DNA of 64,000 nucleotides from Warburgia ugandensis (GCA_035236585.1 CP141132.1:59741880-59805879); one strand, 5' to 3'. Shown: positions 12,150 through 25,158, counted from the first letter of the stretch. Notes: a model not told the origin generated them from the letters alone. Numbers and translations: made by a program.

Positions 12150-12600
12150 TGTTAGAAAGCTTTCATTAAGCTAAAAGACAAGTTAACCACTACACTCATT
12201 ATGCAGCCACCTAATTGAAGTCTACCCTTTGAAATCATGTGTGATGCTAGTGACTATACTGTAGGAGCTGTACTAGGACAGAGAAAAGAGAAAAAGTCAT
12301 ATGTCATCTACTATGCCAGTACGACCCTAAATAGCACCCAAATGAACTATTCCAATACGGAGAAAAAACTCTTAGTAGTTGTCTTGGCACTGGATAAATT
12401 TAAGTCTTACTTGGTTGGATCTAAAATAGTCATCTTCACCGATCATTCAGCCCTTAAGCATATTCTTTCTAAGAAAGATGCTAAGCATAGACTAATTAGA
12501 TGGATTCTTTTACTCCAAGAGTTTGACATTGAGATAAAAGATAAAAAAAGGAATAGAGAATGTTGTAGCTGAACACTTGTCTCTCTTAATCCTAATAGAA
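12150..12600 (+). pseudogene. Element I: RNase H region (fossil)
   Basis: [15 protein letters not shown] is followed by [20 protein letters not shown] and a [16 protein letters not shown] block. These are the successive conserved blocks of the Ty3/gypsy RNase H domain that degrades the RNA strand during reverse transcription. Broken element. Confidence 0.78.
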
Positions 12601-12849
12601 CCGTTAAATGAGTTGCCAATTAAGGATACTTTCCCTGACGAACAACTTTTTCATATCTCTCATCCTCCCTAGTTTACTGAGATTGCAAATTAGTTAGTCA
12701 TAGGGAAGATTCCTAATCATTGGAATAAATTAGAAAAGCAAAAATTCTTTTCTAATATTAAGCATTACTTCTAGGATGGCCCATATCTATTTAAGTATTG
12801 CCCAAATCAAATCATTAGGAGGTGTCCCTAACTTAGAGCAACATATTAT

Positions 12850-13935
12850 CATCTCCTTTTATCATTCAAAAGCATGTGGTGGACATTTTTCTGCACAGAA
12901 AACTGATGCAAAGATTTTACAGTGTGGGTTCTATTAGCCATTATTGTTTAAAGACATACATGTATTCCGTAAATCATGTGAGTGATGTCAAAATTTAGGA
13001 GGAATAACCCATAAGAATATGATGCCTCTAAACCCTATCCTTGTTATTGAAGTTTTTGATTGCTAGGGTATTGATTTCATGAGCCCATTCCTTACTTCTT
13101 TTGGTTACATTTATATCTTTTTGGCCATAGACTATGTTTCATAATAGATTGAGGCTATCCCATGTAGGCATAATGATCATTAAATAGTTGTTAAATTCTT
13201 AAAGGAAAATATTTTTTCTAGATTTGGGACACTTTGAGCCATTATAAGTGATAACGGTACATGCTTTTGCAACAAACCATTTGAAGCACTCAAGAAAAAA
13301 TATAATATCACACATAAAGTTGCAACCCCGTATCACCCACATACAAGTGGACAAGTAGAAGTACCTAATAGGGCCATTAAACAAATTCTTCAAAAGACTG
13401 TAGATCTAGATCGTAAGGATTGGTCTCTTAGACTAACTGATGTGCTCTGGGCTTACAGGACTGCACATCGAACCCCGATTGGTATGTCTCCCTATCATAT
13501 TGTATACAGTAAAGCATGTCACTTGCATGTGGAATTGGAACACAGAACCTACTAGGCAATAAAGCGAGCTCACATAAGAAACTCCAGCTCAATGAGTTGG
13601 AAGAGATCTGACAAGAAGCTTATGAAAGTAATAGAATATATAAAGAAAAGATGAAATTTTTTCATGATAAAAACATAATGAGAAAATCCTTTACTCCAAA
13701 CTAGAAGGTTGTGCTTTACAATTTTAAGCTCCACCTATTCCCAGGTAAGCTTAGATCTCGATGGACTGGTCCATATACAGTTAAAGAAGTTTTTCCATTT
13801 AGGACCATGGAGATATAGGATGCTAGGGCTGGCCATACTATTAAAGTGAATGGTCAATGTTTAAAGCCTTTCCTAGAATATGAGAATCTAGAAGTTGAGT
13901 CCACAACTCTGGAGAATCCTGTTTATCAGGATTGA
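12850..13935 (+). pseudogene. Element I: integrase region (fossil)
   Basis: Blocks seen include an HH-zinc-like start (ACGGHFSAQKT), a core region with a [12 protein letters not shown]-type signature near 13320-13370, and a C-terminal block (KLRSRWTGPYTVKEVFP) near 13750-13800. The core block marks a DDE-type integrase. Broken. Confidence 0.75.
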
Positions 13936-15326
13936 GTGGATTTGATCCCTCTACGCCATTTTTAGGTCCTAATTTTTAAACATTGAGGATATGTTTCTTT
14001 CAAGTTGGGGGGTGTAGAATTATAGAAAATTTTAGTTTTTTAGGATTTTAGGTGATTTCCTTGATTATTTTTTTTTAAAGGAGAGAATTTAAAAAAAAAA
14101 TTTAGGTCAATTTATACACTATGATGAGAATTGGATTTTTTGAAGTATAATCTAGATAAATTTAGCTTATTAATGGAATTGAATATGATTAATTCATCAT
14201 TTTACTCATTTTCTAGAGTATTCCATAAAAGCAAAGTCACATATCACATCTATGCACGTAGTTGCATATAAATAGTCTAGATTGATAAGCAGCTATAACT
14301 TAGAGATCTTGAAAAAATTCAATGGAGACCTATAACCTAAGTGAGTTTTAGATCCATTCATTCATTTTGAGAGATTATAATTGTTCCTAATATTCTTCAG
14401 CATGCTTAAAGAAAATTGATCCCATCAATTCTTAAATTTGGCCAGTTTACTAAATAATTAGAGTATTACCTTTAAAGTTCTAGAAGTTCATTAAATCTGA
14501 TAGATTATAGGAAACCTAGAAAATGATTTAGGCCATCCTTGTTGTTAACCTATAGACATAAAGCCTACCCAAATTTTTTTTACCATTAGTTAGCCAAGTT
14601 GAGCCTTTCATATGAGCCTTTTCTTTTCTCACCAAATTACCTTTACTCGTATTAACCCAGTATAAATTATCCATAACCCATATTCTTTAAAAGATAAATT
14701 AGATATGAATGAAAAATATACTTTCTAGTTGCAATGAAAGTAGAAAGGTGAATATTAAGAAAAGAAATATTCTTCAAAGTGTTGAAAAAAAGAAAAAAAG
14801 TGTTGAAAAAAAAAAGTTTGAAGAATGTGAAGAAAAGTGGAAAACAAAATATTTACTTCAGTACAAGAAAAGAAAGAGTTGTCAACTTTAGTAGAAGACC
14901 TCTACTTATTTTTGAAGAAATTTTAAATACCCTTATACCTTTTCTTTGGTATGTTGTCCTAAGCCTACGTTTCATCCCAGTTAAAGACCTATTGATTTTA
15001 GAAAAAATATAATCTTGATGAGAAAATAAATGGATAGGATTTAACGAGGAGTATTTTTAAATATTCAAAGGTAATGACATCTATTCTAAAGGGATCAAAA
15101 TCAAATTCCTTAGCAATTGCCATTCTTTATGAGTATATGTGAGATAAATTTACTTTTATTGACTCTGCTCACATATTGAAAAGAGAGATATGATTTGAAC
15201 CCTCTATTTGAGGGATTTTATTTCTGAGTATATGTCATTAGTGAGGATTGGGGTTAAAACATATTTCAGATGGAGTTCAATAGTTAAAAATCTACTTAGA
15301 GATAAAGACTATACTATATGTAGACT

Positions 15327-15367
<41 letters not shown>

Positions 15368-15580
15368 TTCTGAGATCTAAGCTCAAATGGAATATTTTTA
15401 GCATATGGGTAGGATTTTGAATTCTTCATTCACTTTTATTAATTTTCTAAAGTTAATAGATTTATTAAAGATAATTCTCTAAGAAAAAAGTGGAATTGAC
15501 ATGAAAAATAAAATTTTGGAATTTTGTGATTTGATTTTTCGCATCTTTTGCTAGGGACTAGCAAAATGTTGGTTGGGGTG
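13936..15580 (+). other. Element I: region between integrase and 3' LTR
   Basis: AT-rich and without a long ORF. It matches 55640-57120 of element II for most of its length (for example AATTCATCATTTTACTCATTTTCTA in broken alignment), beginning at a GTTTGGGGGTGTAGAATT-like block in both. Full Athila elements sometimes carry an env-like frame here; none is visible. It ends in a polypurine-tract-like GGTTGGGGTG (15571-15580) at the LTR edge. Confidence 0.65.
15329..15364 (+). repeat. (AC)n microsatellite
   Basis: About 18 AC dinucleotides inside the 3' region of element I. Element II has only a few CA repeats at the matching place (56965-56977), so the tract expanded or shrank after the copies separated. 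Confidence 0.95.
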
Positions 15581-17872
15581 TGTGTTAAGTATTCAATTTT
15601 GGTCAAAATATCCTTAATTTAGTATTTAATTAGATCATCTAAGCAATCAATTTTGAGATTTTACATAAAATATTTTATTTTAGCTCTAATTGGCCATCCA
15701 ACCGTTGAATTGCAAAGTTTAACAGTGAGATGATCATCAGAGCTAATCAAAAGAGTAATGAATGGTTTAGATAATTCTAATTTGGTCATGTACATTGCAG
15801 ATCAATTAGATTAGATTGGATGAACCAGATCAAGTCAGATGGATTAGATTAAGATGAGGAAGCTTCCTGGAAAAAAAAAAAAAATTGAAGATCATTAGGA
15901 AACCTGGATGAATAAGGAAGAAGAAGAGGAGTTTGGAAGATCTATAAAAATGGAAGAATTGGGAGTTCGGCAAGTTTTGGCAAGGTTGGAAGTAAAACTC
16001 TCCCTCTTATCTCTCTCTCCCTCTTTCTCTATACCCCTCTTCACTCTCTTCCACATTTTTCCACCCTCCCCTCCCCACCCCCCCCACCAACTCCTATTCA
16101 CTGCCTCTCACTCCAGCCCCTCTGTTCCTCCTTCTTTATCCCATTCTCCATTTCTCTCTTGGTCCTCTCTTTTCCATTTGCTCTGTCTACACAACCCAGG
16201 CGACATCTCTCCTCTCCTTCTCTTGCCCTCTTTCTTTCCTACTATGCTCCTTTGCTCGCACCCCTCCTTTGCTTCCTCGTTATTTTTATGTTCATAGATC
16301 TCACTTGCACTCTCTCGTCTCCTCCTCTCTTATCCCAGGTCTCCTTTCTTCCCTCACTTCCCCTCCTGTTTCTTTCTTTTCCAACCACCCCCATCACCGC
16401 AGCCTCCACTTCCAGCTCTCCCTATCTCTCTATGAGTCGTCGGCCCCAGCCCAACTCTCTACCAGTCGACGCCCAGAACTTCCCAGCACCTCTCTGCTCT
16501 CTTATCTCTACCTTCTACCAGCTTCACTCAATTGTCTCTCGGTTCCCAGATCCTCCACTGCACTTTCCGTCATCACCTCTGTCTTCCCTTGTTCTCTCAC
16601 TCGATTTCCGTCTCTCTTCCCATTTGCTTCTGGCCTTTCCCCTTCACCATTCTCCCCTCTTCCATCACTGACAGCACCTGCTTCTTCCTCTTCTCTCATT
16701 CTCTGTCTGTTTTCCAGCATCGCGTAGAGTTCACCGGTCGGCATCCTCCTCGCTCACCCTTGCTCTCCTCTGTTCTTCCACTTCCCCAAACCCACAAAGT
16801 TCCAATCTCCTTCACTATCCACCACTCTCTCACTGACAAATCTCTACCCTGTCTGCACCCCTCTTGTCTTGGTCTCCAATCAGGGCCAATAGCACCGACA
16901 TCATCGCCTGAATTGACAAAGACCCATAACCATTCGTACTGGTCTCCCCCTTCCTCCCAGCGTAACACTATCCTAGGTGGCGCTTAAACCTCACCCATCT
17001 TCCTCTGTTCACCACTCGATTCAAAAGAGAAAACCCGACTCCATTTCCTCTATTCTTCTCTTCTTCCCATCTTAGGCAATCCCCCATTCTTCGGCTTCCC
17101 TCCTCCATCAGTGTTTTTTTTCTAGTTTTCGTTTAAAACCAGAAATCTAATAAAATTTTAGAATTGCCCTTCGTGAAAAAAAATAGAATTCTAATTGAAT
17201 CTTGTTTTTGTTTTTATCCCAATTTTGTTCTATCCTATTCTACCTATTCAAGTTCTATGCTATTCTCCATTTAATCCAGGAACTATATTATCTAAGACTA
17301 TTTTTCAAGTTTAAATAAATCAATGGTATAGCTTGAATAAATAGGAATTCTTCAATTTCTGATCTTTTTCACCCTAAAATTTCAATTAACTTTTAGGGAT
17401 TATTCTTAGGACAATTCCTAACTTATTCAACACTCCTGATCTTTAATTTGAAAACCAAAAATCAGATCTAAGCCATCCAAACCCAAAATCACTCTTAAGC
17501 CTATATCTTCTAAAATTTTGGGAATTTGATCAATCCAACTGTCAAATATTCAATCAGATGTACCACAAGGAGATTGATGAACACTAATGAAAGTTTATGA
17601 TATCATATTTGAAACATTTTATGAAACTCAAGCTAGGGAAGCAGATTTTATTTTTCTTTTAGTTATTTTTCTATCTTTTTTATTTGAATTTTTGTATTTT
17701 TTAGTAGTTAATAAAATTTTAGTTTAGAATTCATTTTTAGTTAATTATTTTTATTTTAAATAATTAAATTTTATTAAAACTCCATCTTAGAAGTCGAGTC
17801 CCTGTGGGATTGACCCGTTCTTGCATTAGCTGTACTACATTACCCTGTGCACTTGCAGTAAAACATTCAACA
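15581..17872 (+). mobile_element. Element I 3' LTR (2.3 kb)
   Basis: Begins TGTGTTAAG after the purine tract and ends AAAACATTCAACA. Aligns with the 5' LTR of element II at both ends: CCATCCAACCGTT near the start, and GTCCCTGTGGGATTGACC plus CTGTACTACA near the end. A TATA-like TATAAAAA (15943-15950) precedes about 1.1 kb of very C/T-rich DNA (16000-17110), the likely start of the transcribed leader. The long frames on both strands across this tract are compositional artefacts. The target duplication cannot be tested because the left end is gone. Confidence 0.75.
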
Positions 17873-19830
17873 ATTTTACATAGCTAGAATGATATGCCAT
17901 TCCCCAAAAATTCAAGGTATATATGTTACCATACCACTATCTTTAACAATATTTTTTGGAAACCTCATTTTATAATTATTTATTATCCCCATCTAATGTT
18001 AATAAAAAAAAGTATATTGAAGAAAATTTTTATACTAATTAATAATCTTTACGACTTTGTAGCAATAGTCTAATGATCTTCTGGAAGCTACATCCGACAA
18101 CCCTTTTTTTTGTGGGACCCTCTACAACCTCATTAATGAGGATAAGGTAATCAACTCTGGATGGATAGAGTCTGGAGTGCTTACTATTGTAGAAGTTGAA
18201 GTACCATTCATGAGAAAGGACCCCATAAAAGTTTGCACCTAGGATAAACTCGAACATGTGCACACTGTCTCTTACATTAGGTATGCAAATATCTACTTCA
18301 ATACGAACCCTTGCCATTACATATTAATTAGTAATAGTAAGTAATCATTATTTCTTCCTCATAAATGCATGTATGATAAAATGCAAAGATCAAAGGTCAA
18401 GGATGTTTACAAATTCCTTGATCCTTCTATCATTTGTGGACTAACAGAGTAATATACTATGGAGAGACAACTCAATGAAATATTTCCAGGTTTCTTCCAC
18501 ATCTCGAATGGGCATGTCTTAATGCTTCCCTGCAATAAAGCATATATTTTAACTATTTTCCTTCTAAATTATGTGCTACACAAATATTTATATATATTTA
18601 AATATTATAAACTTTATTTGTAATTCATATGATTGTGTATATAAGTCTCATTAGATGTTGCTGGTTGTCCAAGTGCATGGTGGGAATGTAATATTTTTTA
18701 AGTCATCTTAAGCACACATTCATGCCCCATTGATTGAATCATAAATAGGCAAGTTTAAATTTTTTTAATGTACTATAATAGTCTAATAACTGATACCTAA
18801 TATTTTATTTATAAGTAATGCATTTTAGTTGTAAATTTGATGTGCATCGTATAAAGGGTTGAACTAACCAAAATAATGAACCCACTAAAACTTTCTTGGA
18901 AGAAGGTCAAGGTAAGAAAAACTTGTCAATTACTCTATATATAAACTGAAGTTACAATTAACATGATATTTATTGATCTTTTTAGTTTTCTTTAGTGCAT
19001 AGTACCCTAAATAACAATCAAATTGGTGGTGTGGATACTATATTCTAAGGTACATGAGAACCCTTTGTCTTAAGCTCCAACAATTAAGAAAGGTGAGAAA
19101 CTTTATTAATTACCATATTATATTTTCCTACAATCTTTGGGATTGACTACATGAAATAATAATTAAATAGAGCATGTATAAGTAGGAAACTAAATTAAAT
19201 ACGTTGTCTTACAGGTTGTGGTGTTACCTAATTGGGGAGGCATAGGTTGTTCTCAATTAGATCTCAAAAAAATAAGATGTGAATGGACTGAGTTTGTATT
19301 GAAATTCAACTATGAATGATTTACTTTTAGCCCACTAATACTTATATTTATATATAATGGATCTTTGATTTTTTGACTTGACATTATGGTTAGTAATACA
19401 AAACTTCTTCATTCAATTATTGAATGTGGATGCATGTTATATTTTTCATATGCTTAAAGTATATTTGTGGTTTGTTTATTTGAATGAGGAGATTGTGTGT
19501 TGTTTTGTTTATGTGAATGAGGGGATTTTGAATTTTGTAAGGAAAAAACTTATGGTACATGTAGGTCTTTACTTTATAAGAGTGTGGGGATATTGGAGCA
19601 TGGATGCAAATGAGTGTGTATGGAGAATTGTCCGTGGAATGGATAATACCTTTTAATTAGTGCATGCAAAATTTTCTCTTTTATGCCTATGAATTTTTTA
19701 TATTGAATGTAGATGTAGGAAGTCTAGATAAATAATTTTATATAAAAAGGTATGGATGAATATTATTATAGCAGGAAGGTTATTATATACTATCACTAAA
19801 CAAGGCTTTGTAGCCTTTTGAGAATATAAA
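17873..19830. other. Unassigned AT-rich DNA
   Basis: No recognised gene. A 93-codon minus-strand frame (18039-18317, beginning MARVRIEVDICIP) has ordinary amino-acid composition but matches no family I know. It could be a scrap of a transposon protein given the CACTA-like array to its right. Confidence 0.3.
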
Positions 19831-19835
19831 CTTTT

Positions 19836-20265
19836 TAAAGATGATTGTTAAAAACTATATTTATTTTTAACTTTTTCCATATGGTTGTTTCAAAAAACCA
19901 TTTTTGAAATAAATTTTTAAAGATAGTTTTCATAAACCTGTAAGACTATTTCTAAAACTATTATAAAAGTGAATTTTGGTAAAAGGTTTTCATGACAGTT
20001 GTTTCTATAACCATCTTTAGAAGTGTATTTTAAGATGGTTTGTGAAACCATCTTTAAAATGTTTATAAGATGGTTTCTTCAACCAGCTTTAAAAATCTAT
20101 TTTTAAGATGGTTTTATAAACCATCTTTAAAAACCGTTTGAATCAATTTTAGAGACTGTCTTATTTTTCTTAACTTTTCTAAAATGGCTGACTGGAAGAT
20201 AGTTTTGAAACCATCTTAGGTATATGTTTTCAATCATATTAAAATCACTCCTATTTAGTAGGACC
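19836..20265 (+). repeat. CACTA-like subterminal repeat array
   Basis: Palindromic units AAGATGGTTTnnnnAAACCATCTT occur at 20032-20055, 20068-20091 and 20105-20128, spaced about 36-37 bp. More degenerate units reach back to about 19836. CCTATTTAGTAGG at about 20250-20262 resembles the TAGTAG-type ends of CACTA elements. No transposase is visible, so at most this is a non-autonomous or decayed copy. Confidence 0.4.
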
Positions 20266-20292
20266 CCTTAATTTTGGATGTGTTTTCATGCT

Positions 20293-21488
20293 TGTAAGGA
20301 TTGACTCTAACATAAGAGTGTCTAAGGATTCCAAGATTATTGGTAGATAAATGAAGATCGAGAGGGATCTATGTGATCTAGCTTTTGACAATCAAGATTA
20401 ACCTCAAAATAACTTGGAACATGAGATTCTTAGGATGCTTGTCATGGATGTAAAGACACATTAACATAGAGTGTTTTAACATTTTTGATAATCCAAGATA
20501 AGGCATTTTTATGCTTAGATCCAAGACCCTTAAAATTGGATGTTCTAGATTAAATCTTTGAATTTTACGGATAGAGATAAGATGAATGTTCTAGATGGAT
20601 TCCTTGGAGGACACCCATTGACTACTTAAAATTTTTAAGCTTGGAGAGAGTAAAAAATCCCCCTTACAAACCTTTCTTGGTCAAGGAGTCAAGATGTTGA
20701 CGAGTCATAGATTCTAACCTCCATGGCTTAAGAAAGTTTTTTTTGGGGAAGCTTGCGAGTTGGGAAGTTTTCTAATTCATAATATGTAAGTTTCAAAGTT
20801 TTTTAATTGTAATTGGTAGCTACCCAATGTTTAGCAAGTTGTCATTTAGAAATAACTAAGATTAGGAAAGTCTCAAAGGGTAAGTATTACACATTTAGAA
20901 AGTCACCTTAGGCTAAGCAACTCTTATAATTAGATAGTTATTTGCATCTTTGTAATTGCCAATATGAGAGGGCTATTGTTATCTATAAATACCTAAGTCA
21001 TAAATCAAATAAATAGAACTTATTCTAGCATATTCAAGAATTTTTTTATTTTTTATTCTAAAGGTTGGTGTGTTGGAAAACGTTTTTTCTCCTTGCTTGT
21101 AACATGTTTTTTAGGTTGAATTTAGGACATGTTTTCCCATTGGACTATGACTAGAGTGCATCTTTCTTCTCAAGGTTTTTGTATGACTTTGTAGATTCCT
21201 TGTATGGTAAGGCATTTTTAATATATGTATCCTAAAGGTGGTTAAGATCTATATCCTTGTAGAGGTGAGTTAGCTTTCAACCATATCTATATTCTAGAAT
21301 GGTGAAAAACCATGGTTCTTGATTTCCTATGGTTACAATTCTCCATATTCATGGAAGGACTAAACTTTCACGTAAAACAACTCTCTGGTGGTGAACATTT
21401 CCTTCTACATTAAGTTAGAATGCTTATTGAACAACTTGCATGCTTAAGTCTTCATTTCTTTTGATCTTTCTTTAGTATCAGATATCCA
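20293..21488 (+). mobile_element. Element G 5' LTR
   Basis: The right edge is set by the primer site that follows within about 10 bp. The left edge (TGTAAGGATTG) is a guess. A TATA box (TATAAATA, 20984-20991) is followed by a leader with words common in chromovirus LTRs (TTGCTTGTAACATGTTTTTTAG; GTTTTCCCATTGGAC). No matching 3' LTR was found. Confidence 0.55.
20984..20991 (+). promoter_or_regulatory. TATA box in element G LTR
   Basis: TATAAATA placed about 500 bp before the LTR 3' end, which is where an LTR promoter would be expected. Confidence 0.5.
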
Positions 21489-21497
21489 GTGTTAATT

Positions 21498-21509
21498 TGA
21501 TATCAGAGC
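21498..21509 (+). other. Primer-binding site of element G (tRNA-iMet type)
   Basis: Eleven of 12 bases match the usual plant TGGTATCAGAGC complement of initiator tRNA-Met. It lies just inside the LTR edge. Confidence 0.7.
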
Positions 21510-21558
21510 TATAGGTTATAAAGGCCTAACATGCAAGACACATAGCTACATTAGATAA

Positions 21559-24503
21559 TGTAATAACCTCAATTTTTAACCCTAAAATAGTAATAAAATA
21601 AGATTAATTAATAAAAAAATTTATGCATAGAATTTGGTTCTGAAATCACTAAAACTAGAAAGTACACGTCAATAGGAATTGAGCGGTAAAATGAATGTCA
21701 AAAATGGAGTTCGGATGAGTGAGATATGACCATTTTAAGTGTAAGGGTAAATTTGTAATTTGCCAGGAACATTAATTAAAGTACATCGTTTTGATAACAG
21801 CACCCCTTTTCCACTTCCATTAGAGTTCTAATGGAGGAAGGCACTGATCTACCTTCTATTCAGAAAAATCGGGACTTAGCCTGTAAAATATAAGAGTTCC
21901 CTTCCATTCCCATGCTAAACAACTAAAGGAGAACCCTCGTTTTCCCCTGTGCATGCCACAAAAATGAATTAAAGTTTACATGCACTATAGGGCTCTGATC
22001 TCCCATCTCCAGCTCTAATCAGGTAAGTTACACACTTCAACTTGTTATTTACATTGTTTTTCAACTTTCCCCTCACAAATCCGGGCTAGATATGATCAAA
22101 ATGGCCGTTGGATGGCCTAGGGATTCAAAACCATAGAGCATAGTTAGAACCATATTAAGGACACCTCAAATGAGAAATCTAAGTCATTCATTGTGATCTT
22201 TGGACCCAAAAACCCTATGAATGACGAAAATAGTTAAAAAATTAGAGCTTCTGGGCCTCTGATCAAGTCAAAACAAGGTGGATGGCTTGGGTTCATTGTC
22301 CCTGATGGATAGTGCACCCAAGATGCCCACCGGGACACACAGACGCGGACGCATGCATGCGAGCACTTCGTCGCACGTGTGCATAGCGCACGCGCGCATG
22401 ACCCTCTTGCACGCTGTCCCGGACGTTCAGAACAGATTGAGCGTCTTAGCGACAGTGAACTATGGGGACGCTGGTGTATGTCGGTGCAAACCCTGTCCAT
22501 CGCCCGCCTGACCTCTATAAATTAATATGTATTAATTTATGAAGTATTTTCACAAAAAACTTGATTTTAAGAGCTACAGAGGTCCAAATCACAATCGGAA
22601 ACATCTGTTGCGATTGTGTTGATGACATGGACCTAGATTTAGCTTGAAAACCTACATTTGACTACCTTTAAATTTGTTAAATTATAAAATATTAATTAAT
22701 AACTTAGAACTGACTGATCAAAGGGTGATCAAGCCTCAATACTTGAACAATAAGATAAAGTATGACAATAAATATGGGTTATAAGGGGCATATTAGTGTG
22801 ACTACTCTAGAAATTGATCTAGACCATTGGTCTGAACTAGATCTTGGGAAATTATTGATCTGAGGATGATCTGATCATCAGATTAATGTATAAACGTTAG
22901 ATACACCCAAAAATAAATAGATGAACATGAGATGGGACTAAATTAAGAACCATATCATAATTAGAGAGCTTAGAGGATGATCCAACGTTTGGATCACCAT
23001 AAATTCCCTTATGATGAAATAAATAACATCACATAGTATTGTGGTATTGGCAAGTAAATCTGAACGTACAAGACAAAGGGATTATACATTTGAGTTGGGT
23101 GATCTCACATTGAGGTAGGTGACGACATTTAATGTTATGGTTGATTTTAAAATGCTTGCATTATCATAGCATCATGATTGATTATGATTTAAATTGCATT
23201 GTTTATTTAGTCTACGATTTTGTGAGACTCAGAGTTTTATGCTATGATCGATAATTGATTTCGGTAATGTATTGAATGGATTTATGATCGATGGTTTCAT
23301 TAGATTGATACTATGTATTTATGCATAATTAAAAATTATCTTTCTTTATTGCATCACTGAGATTGATGGATTTTCATGAGAAAAGATAGTGGAGGCTTGG
23401 TGGCTGGTCCTTTTAAAGGTTAACTTCAGGATGAGGTGTGTGCATGCCTTGGGGATTGCGAGCCATGTGTGCTCATGTTTTTTTTTAGACACGTGATTTT
23501 TGTGTTTTGTATTTTATGATGGGTGCTCTCACTTAGTGGATGTTATGCTAGGAAGGCGTAGGGCCGGCCACCCACCCTTCGAGATTTGTGATGTGATTGT
23601 GATATGATAGACACTTGCCCACAGATGGCTTTCGGTAGGGGTTTGGTAACATGGATAGTCCACACCATCGGTCCGGGCCTTTCTATGGGGACGAACGTTA
23701 AGTCTCCTGTTATAGTGTCGATGGGGAGTGGCGGTGGTTGAGACCCTTGAGGGTTGCAACTGCGGCATGACGATCCATACTCTTATTTTGTATGCTTGCA
23801 TGATGAGCATGAAGATATTGATGTATGCCTAGGTGTGACGACACTTAGAGGAGTGATATGAGTACTCATGATTTGTTATACAAGTGTATGGGACACTTGT
23901 GGGACCCACGTACCTTAGGGTGCCCTGTTGTTATTGTATGTTCATTTACATTATATCATATCTTGTTTTAAATCCATGAGATGCATGTTTTATCGTATAT
24001 GATGTTTTGAAATATTACTAGCATTGCTTAAAAATAAGTATATTCTTGTAGAAAATTTCTTTATTCATTGTATCAGTACGATTATTCAATTTTGTTCCAT
24101 TGTCATTACATTAAATGTCTATTTACTCAATAACGCAATGCCTCAAATATTGAGAGAAAGACAAGACAAGTGGAGAGTTAGAAGAATAGTGATCGAGATG
24201 TCTCAATTAGAGGTATGTTCTGATTCCACATGGACTGTGTATATATATCTATCTTATTGGACTTGATTATATTATTGCGGGAATGTGGCTGTTGATTGGA
24301 TGAGTCTTGGAGTAGTAAAATTATTTTAAAAATATTTATTTAAATAATTTTTGTTTGAGTTTTGAGCCAATGGTTGACCTTGGGATTTTTAGAAATGAAA
24401 TTCATTTGAAATTGTTTTTTACTATTTTGGTTATTATAAAAATTTGGGGCCCCACCTTTCGAAAAGTTTTATTAAAAAATGTTGAAAAACCTGGGTCGTC
24501 ACA
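21559..24503 (+). mobile_element. Solo LTR B of the giant-LTR family (2.95 kb), inside element G
   Basis: Starts TGTAATAACCTCAA and ends CCTGGGTCGTCACA. The exact pentamer GATAA flanks it (21554-21558 and 24504-24508). Left and right of it lie the primer-site side and gag side of element G, so B inserted there and later collapsed to a solo LTR. The shared GAGGTAGGTG box is at 23112-23121 and the GCTAGGAAGGCGTAGGG block at about 23547. The shared hairpin is degraded or absent. It has an unusual GC-rich patch (22320-22510). No coding sequence. Confidence 0.93.
22320..22510. other. GC-rich, CpG-dense patch within LTR B
   Basis: An abrupt switch from AT-rich DNA to a stretch full of CG dinucleotides and alternating purine-pyrimidine runs (GCGCACGCGCGCATG at about 22386-22400; GCATGCATGCG at about 22351). 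The short frames across it on both strands are compositional. Confidence 0.75.
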
Positions 24504-24509
24504 GATAAG

Positions 24510-25158
24510 GATGCTAAAGGCTTAAAAATAGATGAATTGAGGATGCAAACAGAAAGACTTGAAGAGTATATAGAGGAACTTGGTAGTCATGATGAAAGAC
24601 GTGAGAAATCTGACATTGAATCTTCTAATAACACCTCAAACAATACCTATTCTTCTTTTCTTTTTTTCAACCAAAAATAGAGCCTCAAATTGAAGACCAT
24701 CATCTAGCTATGCTCCTAGAAAAAGTCAATATATTTCCATCTATCAGGAGTAAAAGTTAATGTTTAAGAATTTGAAGGAAAGATGTAGCCAAGAAAATTC
24801 CTATACTGGATACACATAGCAGAAGATGTTTTTAAATATAAGGAGTTCCCAAAAGATGCTAAGGTAAAACTTGTTACTCTCAAGCTATAAAAATATGCTT
24901 TTTTATAGTGGGACAATCTAAATAAGTAAAGAGTACGAGATGGAAATACTATGATTAAAACATGGGACAAGATGAAGAAAAAACTTAAGAAATGTTTTCT
25001 ACCTAAGTATTATAGGATGGATATATTCCTTAATATTCAAAATTGAAAGCAAGATAACTTAAATGTTGAAAAATAGGTCATGGATTTCAAACATCTTATG
25101 TTGAAGAGTGACGTTGTTGAGTCGAAAGAGGAAGCCATATCACACTTCTTGGGTGGAT
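24510..25158 (+). pseudogene. Element G: gag region (fossil)
   Basis: Blocks of a Ty3/gypsy capsid: a charged coiled segment (DELRMQTERLEEYIEELG), then a capsid core with EFPKDAKVKLVTLKL, a KTWDKMKKKLKKCFLPKYYR block and an EAISHFLGG end. It is cut at its right end by LTR F and continues after 32472. Broken. Confidence 0.72.

Larger units (their letters stand above)
10428..17872 (+). mobile_element. Athila-like Ty3/gypsy element I, left end missing, broken
   Basis: In order: protease region, reverse transcriptase, RNase H, integrase, a 1.6-kb 3' region without a long ORF, a purine-rich tract, and a 3' LTR ending at 17872. The 5' LTR, primer site and most of gag are absent. The order protease-RT-RH-IN is that of Ty3/gypsy. 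The protein wording ([25 protein letters not shown]-type RNase H) and the long region between integrase and LTR fit Athila-like plant elements. The reading frame is interrupted many times (on the order of ten or more), so it is an old fossil. Element II at 49.9-58.3 kb is a relative: their 3' regions and LTRs align. Confidence 0.8.

Noticed and set aside
13936-15580. An env-like gene after the integrase of element I
   Set aside because: No long frame, signal peptide or membrane segment is visible in this AT-rich region.
15895-16987. Several overlapping frames of 68-170 codons
   Set aside because: Same cause: the C/T-rich tract of the element I LTR lacks stop codons in many frames.
18039-18317. 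93-codon minus-strand frame as a real gene
   Set aside because: Reasonable composition but no family, no neighbouring exon and no promoter evidence. Left as a possible transposon scrap.
22234-22511. Two opposing frames of 77-88 codons in the GC-rich patch
   Set aside because: GC-rich DNA lacks stops in several frames. Neither has a family match, and both lie inside a solo LTR.
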